Of a stretch of 64,000 bases of DNA, positions 16,162-25,103 are shown one piece after another. The stretch's first letter is position 1. Each line of letters starts with the position of its first letter. The position numbers were made by a program, and so were the translations under genes. The stretch comes from Stenotrophomonas maltophilia (GTDB lineage: Bacteria; Pseudomonadota; Gammaproteobacteria; Xanthomonadales; Xanthomonadaceae): contig NZ_CP033877.1 of assembly GCF_006970445.1 (NCBI RefSeq), positions 1,372,750-1,436,749 of the forward strand, in the 5' to 3' direction. A model generated the notes under the pieces. The model saw nothing but the letters and a program-made list of their open reading frames with translations. It was not told the DNA's origin and ran no database searches.

Positions 16162-17340
16162 ATGCGCAGGATGGACGTGGTGGTGGTCGGCGCCGGACCG
16201 GCGGGTCTGTGTTTCGCGCGTGCGCTGGCCGGTAGCGGCCTGCAGGTCGGGCTGGTCGAAGTGCAGCCGCGCCAGGCGCTGGCCGAGGCAGCCTTCGATG
16301 GCCGCGAGATCGCGCTGACCCATGCCTCGCGGCAGAGCATGGAGCAGCTGGGGCTGTGGCAGCGCCTGCCGCAGGCCGAAGTCGCTGAACTGCGCGATGC
16401 CAAGGTGATGAACGGCGGCTCGCCGTTCGCGCTGACCTTTGCCAGCAGCCAGGTCGACGGCCAGCCGCTGGGCTGGCTGGTGCCCAACCATCTGATCCGC
16501 CGCGCTGCATGGGATGCCGTGCAGGGCCAGGACGGCCTGGAACTGTTCGATGGGCGCAAGGTGCAGGGCGTACAGGCCGATGCACAGGGGCATATGGTCA
16601 AACTCGATGACGGCAGCCAACTTCATGCGCGGCTGCTGGTGGCCGCTGACAGCCGCTTCTCCGCCACCCGCCGCATGCTTGGCATCGGTGCGCAGATGCG
16701 CGACTTCGGCAAGTCGATGCTGGTGTGCCGCATGCAGGTCGAGCGCGACCATCACCACACCGCCTGGGAGTGGTTCGGCTACGGCCGCACGATGGCGCTG
16801 CTGCCGCTGAACGAGGGCCAGGCGTCGGCTGTCATCACGCTGCCGCCGCGGCAGATCGAGGAGCTGCTGGCAATGGACGAGGTGGCCTTCGGTGAGGCCA
16901 TCAGCGGTTGCTTCGAACACCGCCTGGGCCGCATGCAGCCGGTGGCCACGCCGCAGGCGTATCCGCTGGTGGGTGTGTACGCGCACCGTTTTGTCGGCGA
17001 GCGTTCGGCGCTGATCGGCGATGCCGCAGTCGGCATGCACCCGGTCACCGCACATGGCTTCAACCTGGGACTGGCCAGCGCGCAGCGGTTGGCGCAGGGC
17101 ATCGTCGAGCAGCAGCGTCGCGGTGCCGACATTGCCGCCGCCGGCATGCTGGCCAGCTACCAGCGGGGTCATCGACTGGCGTCGCGGCCGCTGTACGAGG
17201 CCACCAATGCGATCGCCAGCCTGTACACCGACGATCGCCGTCCGGCGCGCCTGCTGCGGGCGGCCGGCCTTCGCCTGGCGCAGGGCGTGGCACCGTTCAG
17301 GCAGCTGATTGCCTCGCACCTGACCCAGCGCGTGGCCTGA
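16162..17340 (+). CDS. UbiH/UbiM-family FAD-dependent monooxygenase
   Basis: A 392-residue class A flavoprotein hydroxylase. The N-terminal dinucleotide-binding motif is VVVGAGPAGLCFARALAGSG. The second FAD motif near residues 280-300 reads ALIGDAAVGMHPVTAHGFNLGL, the GD...HP...G.N form of the ubiquinone hydroxylase group (UbiH, UbiF, UbiI, UbiM, COQ6). It probably hydroxylates the aromatic ring of a ubiquinone precursor; the overall pattern suggests UbiM, but I cannot separate this from other members without alignment. It is preceded by an 80-base gap after the MAPEG gene and is convergent with the S4 protein gene. Confidence 0.82.
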   Translation: MRRMDVVVVGAGPAGLCFARALAGSGLQVGLVEVQPRQALAEAAFDGREIALTHASRQSMEQLGLWQRLPQAEVAELRDAKVMNGGSPFALTFASSQVDGQPLGWLVPNHLIRRAAWDAVQGQDGLELFDGRKVQGVQADAQGHMVKLDDGSQLHARLLVAADSRFSATRRMLGIGAQMRDFGKSMLVCRMQVERDHHHTAWEWFGYGRTMALLPLNEGQASAVITLPPRQIEELLAMDEVAFGEAISGCFEHRLGRMQPVATPQAYPLVGVYAHRFVGERSALIGDAAVGMHPVTAHGFNLGLASAQRLAQGIVEQQRRGADIAAAGMLASYQRGHRLASRPLYEATNAIASLYTDDRRPARLLRAAGLRLAQGVAPFRQLIASHLTQRVA

Positions 17341-17351
17341 ACTGCTTCAGA

Positions 17352-17573
17352 TCAGCCGGCGGCCAGCACCCGGATCTGGCTGTCGGCGAACTCGACCACC
17401 TGGCCTGCGCGGATCTTGCAGGCCTTGCGCAGTTCGACTTCGCCGTCGACCCGCACCTGGCCGTCGCTGATGACCATCTTGGCCTCGCCGCCACTGGTGA
17501 CCAGGTCGGCCAGCTTGAGCAGCTGCTTGAGTTCGACGTAGTCGCCGTCGAGGTCGAATTCGAGAATCTGCAT
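17352..17573 (-). CDS. S4-domain RNA-binding protein, YbcJ-like
   Basis: A 73-residue protein made almost wholly of an S4 RNA-binding fold (YVELKQLLKLADLVTSGGEA, then VRVDGEVELRKACKIRAGQV). The length equals that of E. coli YbcJ, a small S4 protein thought to act on ribosomal or other structured RNA. The ATG at 17573 is used because the fold begins immediately; the frame upstream is proline/arginine-rich and not conserved in character. It is convergent with the monooxygenase gene, only 11 bases from its stop. Confidence 0.85.
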   Translation of the reverse strand: MQILEFDLDGDYVELKQLLKLADLVTSGGEAKMVISDGQVRVDGEVELRKACKIRAGQVVEFADSQIRVLAAG

Positions 17574-17757
17574 GGAGCGGGGTTCCTGGAAAGAGGGCGC
17601 GGGCCAGCGGCCGGGCCGGGAAGAGGGCGCGTATTGTGCGCCAGCGCGGGGCATGACGGCACGCGCACGGAAAGCTGTACGCCTCGTTCAGGATCAATGC
17701 GGTATCATTCCGCTCTGAGCGAGTGAAATCTCCTCCGACCGAGCAGCGCCAGGGCAC

Positions 17758-17825
17758 GCGATAAGAAGGGCGCCCAAAGCGCGGACCATCCCTTTTTTAT
17801 CGCACTGCCAGGAAGACGGCAGTGC
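17758..17825 (+). promoter_or_regulatory. Tandem hairpins in the deaD 5' leader
   Basis: The first hairpin pairs GCGATAAGAAGGG (17758-17770) with CCCTTTTTTATCGC (17790-17803); its distal arm has a run of six T. The second pairs GCACTGCC (17802-17809) with GGCAGTGC (17818-17825), five bases before the GGAG ribosome-binding site. They overlap by two bases, so they could compete. Helicase mRNAs of this family often have structured autoregulated leaders. Confidence 0.5.
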
Positions 17826-17839
17826 CTTCGGAGTTCCCC

Positions 17840-19786
17840 ATGTCCCAAGATTCCCAAGCGCCGCTGCAGTTTGCGCAGCTCGGCCTGTCCGAGCCCGTGA
17901 TGCAGGCGGTCACCGCCATCGGCTACGAAACCCCGTCGCCGATCCAGGCCGCCACCATCCCGGCGATGCTGGAAGGCCGCGACGTACTCGGCCAGGCCCA
18001 GACCGGTACCGGCAAGACCGCAGCCTTTGCACTGCCGGTACTGTCCAACATCGACCTGCAGCAGATCAAGCCCCAGGCCCTGATCCTGGCGCCGACCCGT
18101 GAGCTGGCCATCCAGGTTGCCGAGGCATTCCAGTCCTACTCGTCGAAGATCCCCGGTTTCCGCGTGCTGCCGGTGTACGGCGGCCAGCCCTACGGCCAGC
18201 AGCTGTCGGCCCTGCGCCGCGGCGTGCACATCGTGGTCGGTACCCCCGGCCGCGTGATCGATCACCTGGACCGCAGCACCCTGGACCTGTCCGAGCTGAA
18301 GACCCTGGTGCTGGACGAAGCCGATGAAATGCTGCGCATGGGCTTCATCGACGACGTCGAAGCCGTGCTGAAGAAGCTGCCGGAGCAGCGCCAGGTGGCC
18401 CTGTTCTCGGCCACCATGCCGCCGCAGATCCGCCGCATTGCGCAGACGTACCTGCAGGACCCGGTCGAAGTCACCATCCAGGCCAAGACCACCACCTCGG
18501 CCAACATCCGCCAGCGTTACTGGTGGGTGAGCGGCATGCACAAGCTGGACGCGCTGACCCGCATCCTGGAAGTCGAGCCGTTCGACGCGATGATCATCTT
18601 CGCGCGCACCAAGGCCGGCACCGAAGAACTGGCCAGCAAGCTGCAGGCCCGTGGCCTGGCCGCTGCCGCCATCAACGGTGACATGCAGCAGGCCCAGCGT
18701 GAGCGCACCATCGCCATGCTGAAGGAAGGCAAGCTGGACATCCTGGTCGCCACCGATGTGGCTGCCCGCGGCCTGGACGTGGAGCGCATCAGCCACGTGC
18801 TGAACTACGACATCCCGTACGACACCGAAAGCTACGTGCACCGCATCGGCCGTACCGGTCGTGCCGGCCGCAGCGGCGAGGCGATCCTGTTCGCTACCCC
18901 GCGCGAGAAGGGCATGCTGCGCCAGATCGAGCGCGCCACCCGCCAGCCGATCGAAGAGATGCAGCTGCCGAGCGTGGAAGCAGTCAACGACACCCGCATC
19001 AACAAGTTCACCTCGCGCATCAGCGAAACCCTCGGCGCCGGTGGCCTGGACTTCTACCGCCAGCTGCTGGAGCGTTTCGAGAACGAGCAGAACGTGCCGG
19101 CCATCGAAGTGGCTGCCGCGCTGGCCAAGATGCTGCAGGGTGACACCCCGTTCCTGCTGCAGCCGCCGGTGCGTGCCCCGCGTGAAGAGCGCGCGCCGCG
19201 CGAGCGTTTCGACCGCGGCGACCGTCCGGAACGTGGTGATCGCTTCGACCGCAACGAGCGTGGTCCGCGCTTCGAGCGTGGCCCGCGTCGCGACGACGCC
19301 GAAGGTGGTTTCGAGCAGCGTCCGCGCCGTGAGGTCCCGCCGCGTGGTGCACCGGAGCAGGGCATGGAGACCTACCGTATTTCGGTCGGTCACCAGCATG
19401 GCGTGAAGCCGGCCAACATCGTCGGCGCCATTGCCAACGAAGCCGGCCTGGAAAGCCGCTTCATCGGTCGCATCGACATCCACGACGACTTCTCGCTGCT
19501 GGACCTGCCGGCGCAGATGCCGTCGGACGTGCTGTCGCACCTGCAGAAGGTCTGGGTGTCCGGCCAGCAGCTGCAGATGCGTGCGCTTGCTCCGGGTGAA
19601 GACACCAACCCGGCCCCGCGCCCGTTCAAGCCGCGCTTCGACAAGCGCGGTCCGGGTGGCCCGGGCGGCCCGCGTCGTAGCGGCCCGGGTGGTCCGGGTG
19701 GCCATGGTGGCGACCGCGGCGGTGACCGCGACAGCCGCCCGCCGCGTCGTGACGGCTTCAAGCCGCGCGGCCCGCGCAGCTTCTAA
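17840..19786 (+). CDS. deaD: DEAD-box ATP-dependent RNA helicase, DeaD/CsdA type
   Basis: A 648-residue helicase that unwinds RNA in ribosome assembly and mRNA turnover, mainly in the cold. Motifs in order: Q-motif (FAQLGLSEPVMQAVTAIGYETPSPIQ, split here only for reading), AQTGTGKT, PTRELAIQVAE, LDEADEML, SATMP, IIFARTKAGTEEL, TDVAARGLDVERI and [12 protein letters not shown] DbpA-type RNA-binding domain (TYRISVGHQHGVKPANIVGA) follows at about 510-580, then a glycine/arginine-rich tail typical of CsdA. GGAG at 17830-17833 supports the ATG at 17840 rather than the GTG at 17822. The leader carries two hairpins. Confidence 0.95.
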   Translation: MSQDSQAPLQFAQLGLSEPVMQAVTAIGYETPSPIQAATIPAMLEGRDVLGQAQTGTGKTAAFALPVLSNIDLQQIKPQALILAPTRELAIQVAEAFQSYSSKIPGFRVLPVYGGQPYGQQLSALRRGVHIVVGTPGRVIDHLDRSTLDLSELKTLVLDEADEMLRMGFIDDVEAVLKKLPEQRQVALFSATMPPQIRRIAQTYLQDPVEVTIQAKTTTSANIRQRYWWVSGMHKLDALTRILEVEPFDAMIIFARTKAGTEELASKLQARGLAAAAINGDMQQAQRERTIAMLKEGKLDILVATDVAARGLDVERISHVLNYDIPYDTESYVHRIGRTGRAGRSGEAILFATPREKGMLRQIERATRQPIEEMQLPSVEAVNDTRINKFTSRISETLGAGGLDFYRQLLERFENEQNVPAIEVAAALAKMLQGDTPFLLQPPVRAPREERAPRERFDRGDRPERGDRFDRNERGPRFERGPRRDDAEGGFEQRPRREVPPRGAPEQGMETYRISVGHQHGVKPANIVGAIANEAGLESRFIGRIDIHDDFSLLDLPAQMPSDVLSHLQKVWVSGQQLQMRALAPGEDTNPAPRPFKPRFDKRGPGGPGGPRRSGPGGPGGHGGDRGGDRDSRPPRRDGFKPRGPRSF

Positions 19787-19837
19787 GCCGCGCCCGCAGC
19801 CGTCCTGAACAACGCCAGCTCCCGGGCTGGCGTACAG

Positions 19838-19922
19838 AAAAAGGGGACGGAGGGGATTAAGTCGTATATGGCTGGCCATGCGCCTATGCCGAAAACGACT
19901 TAATCCCCTCCGTCCCCTTTTT
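19838..19922. repeat. Perfect 28-base inverted repeat, GGGGACGGAGGGG-type
   Basis: Arms at 19838-19865 and 19895-19922 are exact reverse complements around a 29-base loop. The arms match those at 773-873. A small hairpin GCCAGC/GCTGGC (19814-19832) precedes it. It lies between deaD and the GGDEF/EAL gene and probably ends deaD transcription. Confidence 0.9.
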
Positions 19923-20004
19923 CGCATGGTCAACACATTGCCGGTCCTAGGCTGAGCCAGTTCCAAAGGAGGTTGTCACCGCAGCACATTCGGGGGGATC
20001 CGGG

Positions 20005-22428
20005 ATGGGTAGGAGTGGCACGGACCAACAGAGCCGGCGGGTGCCGATGACCCGTGGCCTGGGACTGCGATTTGCGTTGTTGACGGGCATGGCGATCGGA
20101 CTGGTCGCACTGTCCGCCTTGATCCAGGAACTGCAGGCGGCCTCCACCGCCTGGATCGCCGGCCAGGGGTACTGGTCGCGTGGTCAGCAGGATGCGACCG
20201 CCGCACTCAGCCGCTATCTGGCGCGCGGTGATGCCCAGGACCTGGACGACGCACGCCAGGCCCTGCAGGTGCCGTTGGGCGATCTGCAGGCACGGCTGGC
20301 GCTGGAACAGGCAGAGCCGGACGAGGAGAAAGCCCGACAGGGCTTCCTGCAGGGTGGCAACGCGCGCGCCGACATCCCGCGCCTGGTGTTTTCGTTCCGC
20401 TACGCACGCGACATCGGCGCCTTCCGCGAAGCGACCGCGTTGTGGCGGAAGACCGATGGCGATCTGATGGCGCTGCAGCGCCTGATCGATGAGTTGCAGC
20501 TGCGGCACGAGGGGGGGCCGGTGCTGGCAGCCACGCGTGACCACTACCTGCAGCAGCTGCGTGATCTGGACCGGCGGATGCAGGTGCAGAGCCAGGCGTT
20601 CTCGCAGGCGCTGCTGCGGATGGCGACGCTGGTGAGGCTGGCCACGTTGATGGTCGCAGGCCTGTCGGTGCTGGCGATCAGCCTGATGGCAGTTGCCCTG
20701 GCGCGCCGTGTCGGCAAGGACCTGACCGAACACGAGAGCCGTTTCCGCGCGGCGTTCTACCAGGCCAACGTCGGCATGCTCAAGCTCGATACCGAAGGCA
20801 AGGTAATCGAGGCCAACCAGGCGATGGCCGACATCCTCGACCATCGTCGTGACATGCTGCTGCAGCTGTCGCTGGGCGACCTGCTGATGGACGGCGAGCT
20901 GGTCATCGATGGGGTGGGGCGCATCGATTGGGACCGCCAGCTGCGCCCGAGCGAACTGCGCTTCCGCCGTCGCGATGGCAGCCTGGTCTGGGGCCGCTGG
21001 AGCGGCACCGGTGTGCGCAGCGCCGGCGGTGGCCTGTCGGTGTTCGCGATCATCGAAGACGTCAGCCAGAACCATGCATTGGCACGCGAGATCGAGCACC
21101 ACGCCAGCCATGACCCGCTGACCGGGCTGATCAACCGCCGCGAGATCGAACGGCTGCTGGAACGCGCGCTGTTGCAGGTGCGCAGTGACGGTGGCACGCA
21201 CGCGCTGTGCTACATCAACCTGGACCATTTCAAGCTGGTCAACGACAGCTTCGGCCACGCCGCGGGCGACCAGATGCTGCGCAGTTTCGCCGACTACCTG
21301 GTGGCGGCGGTACGCGATGGCGACTGGGTGGGGCGGCTGGGTGCCGACGAGTTCGCCGTGTTCCTCGCCCATGCCGGGCAGGACGAGGCAAAGCGCGTGC
21401 TGCAGCGGGTGATCCGCAACCTGGGGCAGGCGACGTTCCCGGTCAGCGAGGGCAGCCCGCAGTTGAGCTGCAGCATCGGCGTGGTCGAGGTCAGCGCCGA
21501 CGCGCCGGATGTGAACTGGCTGATGAGCGCCGCCGACAGCGCGTGCTACGCGGCCAAGCAGGCCGGCCGCAACCGCGTGCACTGCTTCAACGAGAACCGC
21601 ATGGCGCTGGAGGAACGGCGCCTGGAAGCCGAACGCCTGCAGGGCGTCAGCCTGGCCATGGCCGAGAACCGCATGGTGCTGTATGCGCAGCGCATCGCCC
21701 GCGTCGGTGATCCCGCGTACCTGCACTATGAGGTGCTGGTGCGCATGCGTGGCAGTGATGGCAGCCTGCACCTGCCGGGCCAGTTCATGCCGGCGGTGGA
21801 GCGCTACGGCATGGCCGTGGCGCTGGACCGGCACGTGCTTGGCCTGCTGTTCCGGCACCTGCAGGTGTGCCCGGCACACGTCCGGCAGCTGGGCCTGTGC
21901 AACGTCAACGTCTCGGCGCAGTCGATCGCCGAGCCCGGCTTCCTCGCCTTCGTCTGCGATCTGCTGGAGCGCAACCGCGCGCTGGCCTCCAAGCTGTGCT
22001 TCGAGATCACCGAAACCGCTGCGATCAGCAATCTCAGCCAGGCGCGTGCCTTCATCGATGCGGTGAAGGCACGAGGTTGCCGGATGGCCTTGGACGATTT
22101 CGGTTCCGGCCTGTCCTCGTTCGGCTACCTGCGCCAGCTGCCGGCCGACATCCTGAAGATCGACGGGGCCTTCGTGCGCGACATGGATACCGATCCGGTC
22201 AGCCACGCCACCGTGCGCGCGATCAGTGAACTGGGGCGCGAGCTGCAGATGGAGGTGGTGGCCGAATGGGTGGAGACCGCCGAGGTCGCCGCCGCGCTGA
22301 CCCGGCTCGGGGTGCAGGGCCTGCAGGGCTATGCGGTCGAGCGGCCGCAGCCGCTGGAGCGGATGACCCTGGCCGACCTGCGGCCGGTGCGCCTGGTGGC
22401 GGTAAAAGGCCCGCCCGCCGCAGGCTGA
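20005..22428 (+). CDS. Membrane PAS-GGDEF-EAL protein with degenerate GGDEF (GADEF)
   Basis: An 807-residue inner-membrane signalling protein. Two membrane helices (about 21-40 and 212-235) enclose a periplasmic sensor region. A PAS-like domain (about 245-365), a GGDEF domain (about 370-535) and an EAL domain (about 545-800) follow. The cyclase motif is GADEF at 446-450, but the inhibitory RxxD site (RDGD) five residues before is kept, suggesting ligand sensing rather than synthesis. The EAL motif is EVL at 576-578; the other catalytic residues look intact (VNVSAQ, FEITETA, LDDFGSG, LKIDG, VAEWVET, QGLQGY). Net c-di-GMP phosphodiesterase activity is therefore likely. A second possible start is at 20047. 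Confidence 0.9.
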   Translation: MGRSGTDQQSRRVPMTRGLGLRFALLTGMAIGLVALSALIQELQAASTAWIAGQGYWSRGQQDATAALSRYLARGDAQDLDDARQALQVPLGDLQARLALEQAEPDEEKARQGFLQGGNARADIPRLVFSFRYARDIGAFREATALWRKTDGDLMALQRLIDELQLRHEGGPVLAATRDHYLQQLRDLDRRMQVQSQAFSQALLRMATLVRLATLMVAGLSVLAISLMAVALARRVGKDLTEHESRFRAAFYQANVGMLKLDTEGKVIEANQAMADILDHRRDMLLQLSLGDLLMDGELVIDGVGRIDWDRQLRPSELRFRRRDGSLVWGRWSGTGVRSAGGGLSVFAIIEDVSQNHALAREIEHHASHDPLTGLINRREIERLLERALLQVRSDGGTHALCYINLDHFKLVNDSFGHAAGDQMLRSFADYLVAAVRDGDWVGRLGADEFAVFLAHAGQDEAKRVLQRVIRNLGQATFPVSEGSPQLSCSIGVVEVSADAPDVNWLMSAADSACYAAKQAGRNRVHCFNENRMALEERRLEAERLQGVSLAMAENRMVLYAQRIARVGDPAYLHYEVLVRMRGSDGSLHLPGQFMPAVERYGMAVALDRHVLGLLFRHLQVCPAHVRQLGLCNVNVSAQSIAEPGFLAFVCDLLERNRALASKLCFEITETAAISNLSQARAFIDAVKARGCRMALDDFGSGLSSFGYLRQLPADILKIDGAFVRDMDTDPVSHATVRAISELGRELQMEVVAEWVETAEVAAALTRLGVQGLQGYAVERPQPLERMTLADLRPVRLVAVKGPPAAG

Positions 22429-22537
22429 ACGCCCGTCGGCGACTTTGGTCTACACGTGCGCTGCAGCCGCGGCTGCGATAATGCCCGCCAGGGGCGACGC
22501 GCAGTGGGCGCGGGCGTAAGCAGGAACAGGACGTGGC

Positions 22538-24202
22538 GTGGGCGGCAGGCAGTGGCAGTACGGAACAGGAGCGGTGCTGGTCGTGCTGCTGATGTGGTTG
22601 GCAACGCCGTGGCCATTGTGGGCCGCTGCGGCCGAGGCCGGGCGCGATTACCTGCTGGTCGGTGCAGCCACCGATGAACCCACCCCGCATCGCGCATGCA
22701 CACCGGGGATGCTGGCCGGTTCCCGGCAGCAGGTGCAGGTACCTGCGCCGCCGGACGGCTGGTCGGGCCAGCCGCAGGCACTGGACGTGTTCAATGTGTT
22801 CGCGGGCGAAGTCCGCGTGCAGCATGGCGATCGCGAAATCTGCGGCAACATGCACGATGCCCGTACCCGTGATTCACGGTTCCGCGCAGGCATCGGCCTG
22901 GTCGCGGTGCCGCCGGCGGGCAGCCACGAACCGTTCCTGGTGTCGTGGCAGACGCCGTTGAAGGCGCGCTGGGTACCGACCCTGCGGCTGGGAGCGCCCA
23001 GCCCCGTGCAACAGAACGATACCGCCCGCCTGCTGGTGCGCGCGGCCTGCATTGCCGTGGCGATCGCACTGGCGTTGTCGGCACTGATGGCCTTCCTCAC
23101 CACCCGCGACCGCAGTTTCCTGGTCTACATCGCCGGTACCACCGTGCTGGTGCTGTGGCAGGCCATCCTCGGTGGCCTCAGTGGCTATCCGGAACCCTGG
23201 CTGCCGGTAGGCGAACGCGGTGCCTGGTGGCTGCTGGCCTTGACCGCAGCCACCCAGGCATTGGTGCTGCCGGCACTGTGGCGCCTGAATGGTGGCGATC
23301 GCCTGTTGCCGCGTTCGCGTCCGTTCCAGCTGCTGGTGCTGTGGGGATTGCTGGTGCTGGCCGCATGGGTGCCCTGGCTGGCGTGGGACAGCCTGCCCTG
23401 GGTGGCGCAGGGCCTGCAGGTGTCCTATCTGCTGGGCTGTGGCCTGGCGTTGATGGTCGGGGTGTGGGCACGGCTGCGCGGTGACCGCTGGGCGCAGGCG
23501 GGGCTGGCGGCGCTGGCGCCGATGCTGGTGTTGATCCTGGCCGACGCCTGTCGCGCTGCGTGGTTGCTGGAATACCGCGTGGAGGCCCTGCAGCTGGCGG
23601 TGACCTGGCTGCTGATGATGGCGGCCTATGCGCTGAACCAGCGGCTGGGCCGCCTGCGCCAGCAGCGCGATGAACTGCGCCACCTGGCCGAGACCGATGG
23701 CCTGACCGGCCTTCCCAACCGCCGTGCCGGCTTGCAGCAGCTGGCCCGTCACCTGGAACGGGTCGACCGGGAACGCGGCCCGCTGGTGATCGGCTTCCTC
23801 GATATCGACCTGTTCAAGGACATCAACGACCGCCATGGCCACGCCGTGGGTGACCAGGTGCTGGTGGCGGTGGCGCGTGCATTGCGCGCTGCGGTACGCA
23901 GCCAGGACCAGGTGGTGCGGATGGGCGGCGAAGAGTTCCTGCTGCTGATGCCGGGCATGCCGCGGGAGGCGGCGTCGGCGCGCCTGGATCGCCTGCGCCA
24001 GCACATCACCGAGGCGGCCCGGGCGCTGCAGGTGCCCGGCCTGGAGGTCACCGCCAGCATCGGCCTGGCGCAGTGGCGACCGGGTGAGGACGATCTCGCC
24101 GCGCTGCTGCGACGGGCCGACCATGCCATGTACGTGGCAAAGCGTGCCGGCCGCAACCGGGTGTTCGACGGCGAAGAACTCGATCCACCTGGCCTGGCAT
24201 GA
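22538..24202 (+). CDS. Multi-helix membrane diguanylate cyclase (GGEEF)
   Basis: A 554-residue protein with a signal peptide, a periplasmic domain (about 35-160), seven or so membrane helices (about 165-370) and a C-terminal GGDEF domain. This is the 7TM-diverse-receptor architecture. The active site is GGEEF at 463-467 and an I-site RxxD (RSQD) lies five residues before it, so it should make c-di-GMP and be product-inhibited. The start is GTG at 22538. The stop is followed 35 bases later by rluF, so the two may be co-transcribed. It is the most clearly active cyclase of the three c-di-GMP proteins here. Confidence 0.9.
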   Translation: MGGRQWQYGTGAVLVVLLMWLATPWPLWAAAAEAGRDYLLVGAATDEPTPHRACTPGMLAGSRQQVQVPAPPDGWSGQPQALDVFNVFAGEVRVQHGDREICGNMHDARTRDSRFRAGIGLVAVPPAGSHEPFLVSWQTPLKARWVPTLRLGAPSPVQQNDTARLLVRAACIAVAIALALSALMAFLTTRDRSFLVYIAGTTVLVLWQAILGGLSGYPEPWLPVGERGAWWLLALTAATQALVLPALWRLNGGDRLLPRSRPFQLLVLWGLLVLAAWVPWLAWDSLPWVAQGLQVSYLLGCGLALMVGVWARLRGDRWAQAGLAALAPMLVLILADACRAAWLLEYRVEALQLAVTWLLMMAAYALNQRLGRLRQQRDELRHLAETDGLTGLPNRRAGLQQLARHLERVDRERGPLVIGFLDIDLFKDINDRHGHAVGDQVLVAVARALRAAVRSQDQVVRMGGEEFLLLMPGMPREAASARLDRLRQHITEAARALQVPGLEVTASIGLAQWRPGEDDLAALLRRADHAMYVAKRAGRNRVFDGEELDPPGLA

Positions 24203-24236
24203 AGCGCTGCGGGCGGCGATGCCGGATAATAGGGCG

Positions 24237-24959
24237 ATGACCACCCGACTCAACAAACATATCGCCGACACCGGCTTCTGCTCCCGCCGCGAGGCCGATC
24301 GCCTGATCGCCGCCCGCCGGGTCACCGTCAACGGCCATCCGGCCGGCACCGGCGCGGTGGTGGGCGAGGAAGACCAGGTGCTGGTCGACGGCCAGCCGCT
24401 GCGCGCGCGCGTGGCCCGCAAGCCCGGCGCCCGCCGCCACGTCTACATCGCGCTGAACAAGCCGGTCGGCGTCACCTGCACGACCGAGACGTCGGTCAAG
24501 GGCAACATCGTCGACTTCGTCGGCCATGAACAGCGCATTTTCCCGATCGGCCGCCTCGACAAGGAGTCGGAAGGGCTGATCCTGATGACCAGCAACGGCG
24601 ACATCGTCAACCAGATCCTGCGTGCCGAGAACGGCCACCAGAAGGAGTACCTGGTGGCGGTCAACAAGCCGGTCACCGATGAGTTCCTGCGCGGCATGGC
24701 CCGTGGCGTTCGCATCCACGACCAGATGACGCTGCCGTGCAAGACCTCGCGCATCGCCAAGTTCGGTTTCCGCATCACCCTGCAGCAGGGCCTGAACCGG
24801 CAGATCCGACTGATGGCCGCCGAGTTCGGCTATCGGGTGACCCAGCTGCGCCGCGTGCGCATCGACAACATCAAGATCGGTGCGCTGAAGCCGGGCCAGT
24901 GGCGCAACCTGACCGAGCAGGAACTGCAGGGCCTGCTGCCGAAGCAGCTGGACTGGTAG
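24237..24959 (+). CDS. rluF: 23S rRNA pseudouridine synthase, RluF type
   Basis: A 240-residue RsuA/RluB/E/F-family enzyme. The N-terminal S4 domain (TTRLNKHIADTGFCSRREADRL) binds RNA. The catalytic domain holds FPIGRLDKESEGLILMTSNG with the nucleophile Asp at 108. The sequence from RLNKHIADTG onward and the QGLNRQIRLMAAEFGYRV segment resemble RluF (U2604 of 23S rRNA in E. coli), which is somewhat longer. RluB/RluE cannot be fully excluded. The ATG at 24237 is the first start compatible with the S4 fold. Confidence 0.88.
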   Translation: MTTRLNKHIADTGFCSRREADRLIAARRVTVNGHPAGTGAVVGEEDQVLVDGQPLRARVARKPGARRHVYIALNKPVGVTCTTETSVKGNIVDFVGHEQRIFPIGRLDKESEGLILMTSNGDIVNQILRAENGHQKEYLVAVNKPVTDEFLRGMARGVRIHDQMTLPCKTSRIAKFGFRITLQQGLNRQIRLMAAEFGYRVTQLRRVRIDNIKIGALKPGQWRNLTEQELQGLLPKQLDW

Positions 24960-24965
24960 CGCGCG

Positions 24966-25037
24966 GTAGTGCCGGCGGCCGGCCGGCTGCACCAGGCATC
25001 GAATGAACTCGGGATGCCGGCCAGCGGCCGGCACTAC
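24966..25037. repeat. Pair of SMAG palindromes in opposite orientation
   Basis: GTAGTGCCGGC (24966-24976) and GCCGGCACTAC (25027-25037) bound a unit of two GTAG palindromes with a 40-base spacer, forming one larger hairpin. It sits between rluF and the GAF-GGDEF gene. Confidence 0.85.
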
Positions 25038-25103
25038 CCGTTGTGCGGATTACGCACCGGCATCGGCTAGACTTCGCGGTGACCTGCCGGAACGTGACGC
25101 TGC

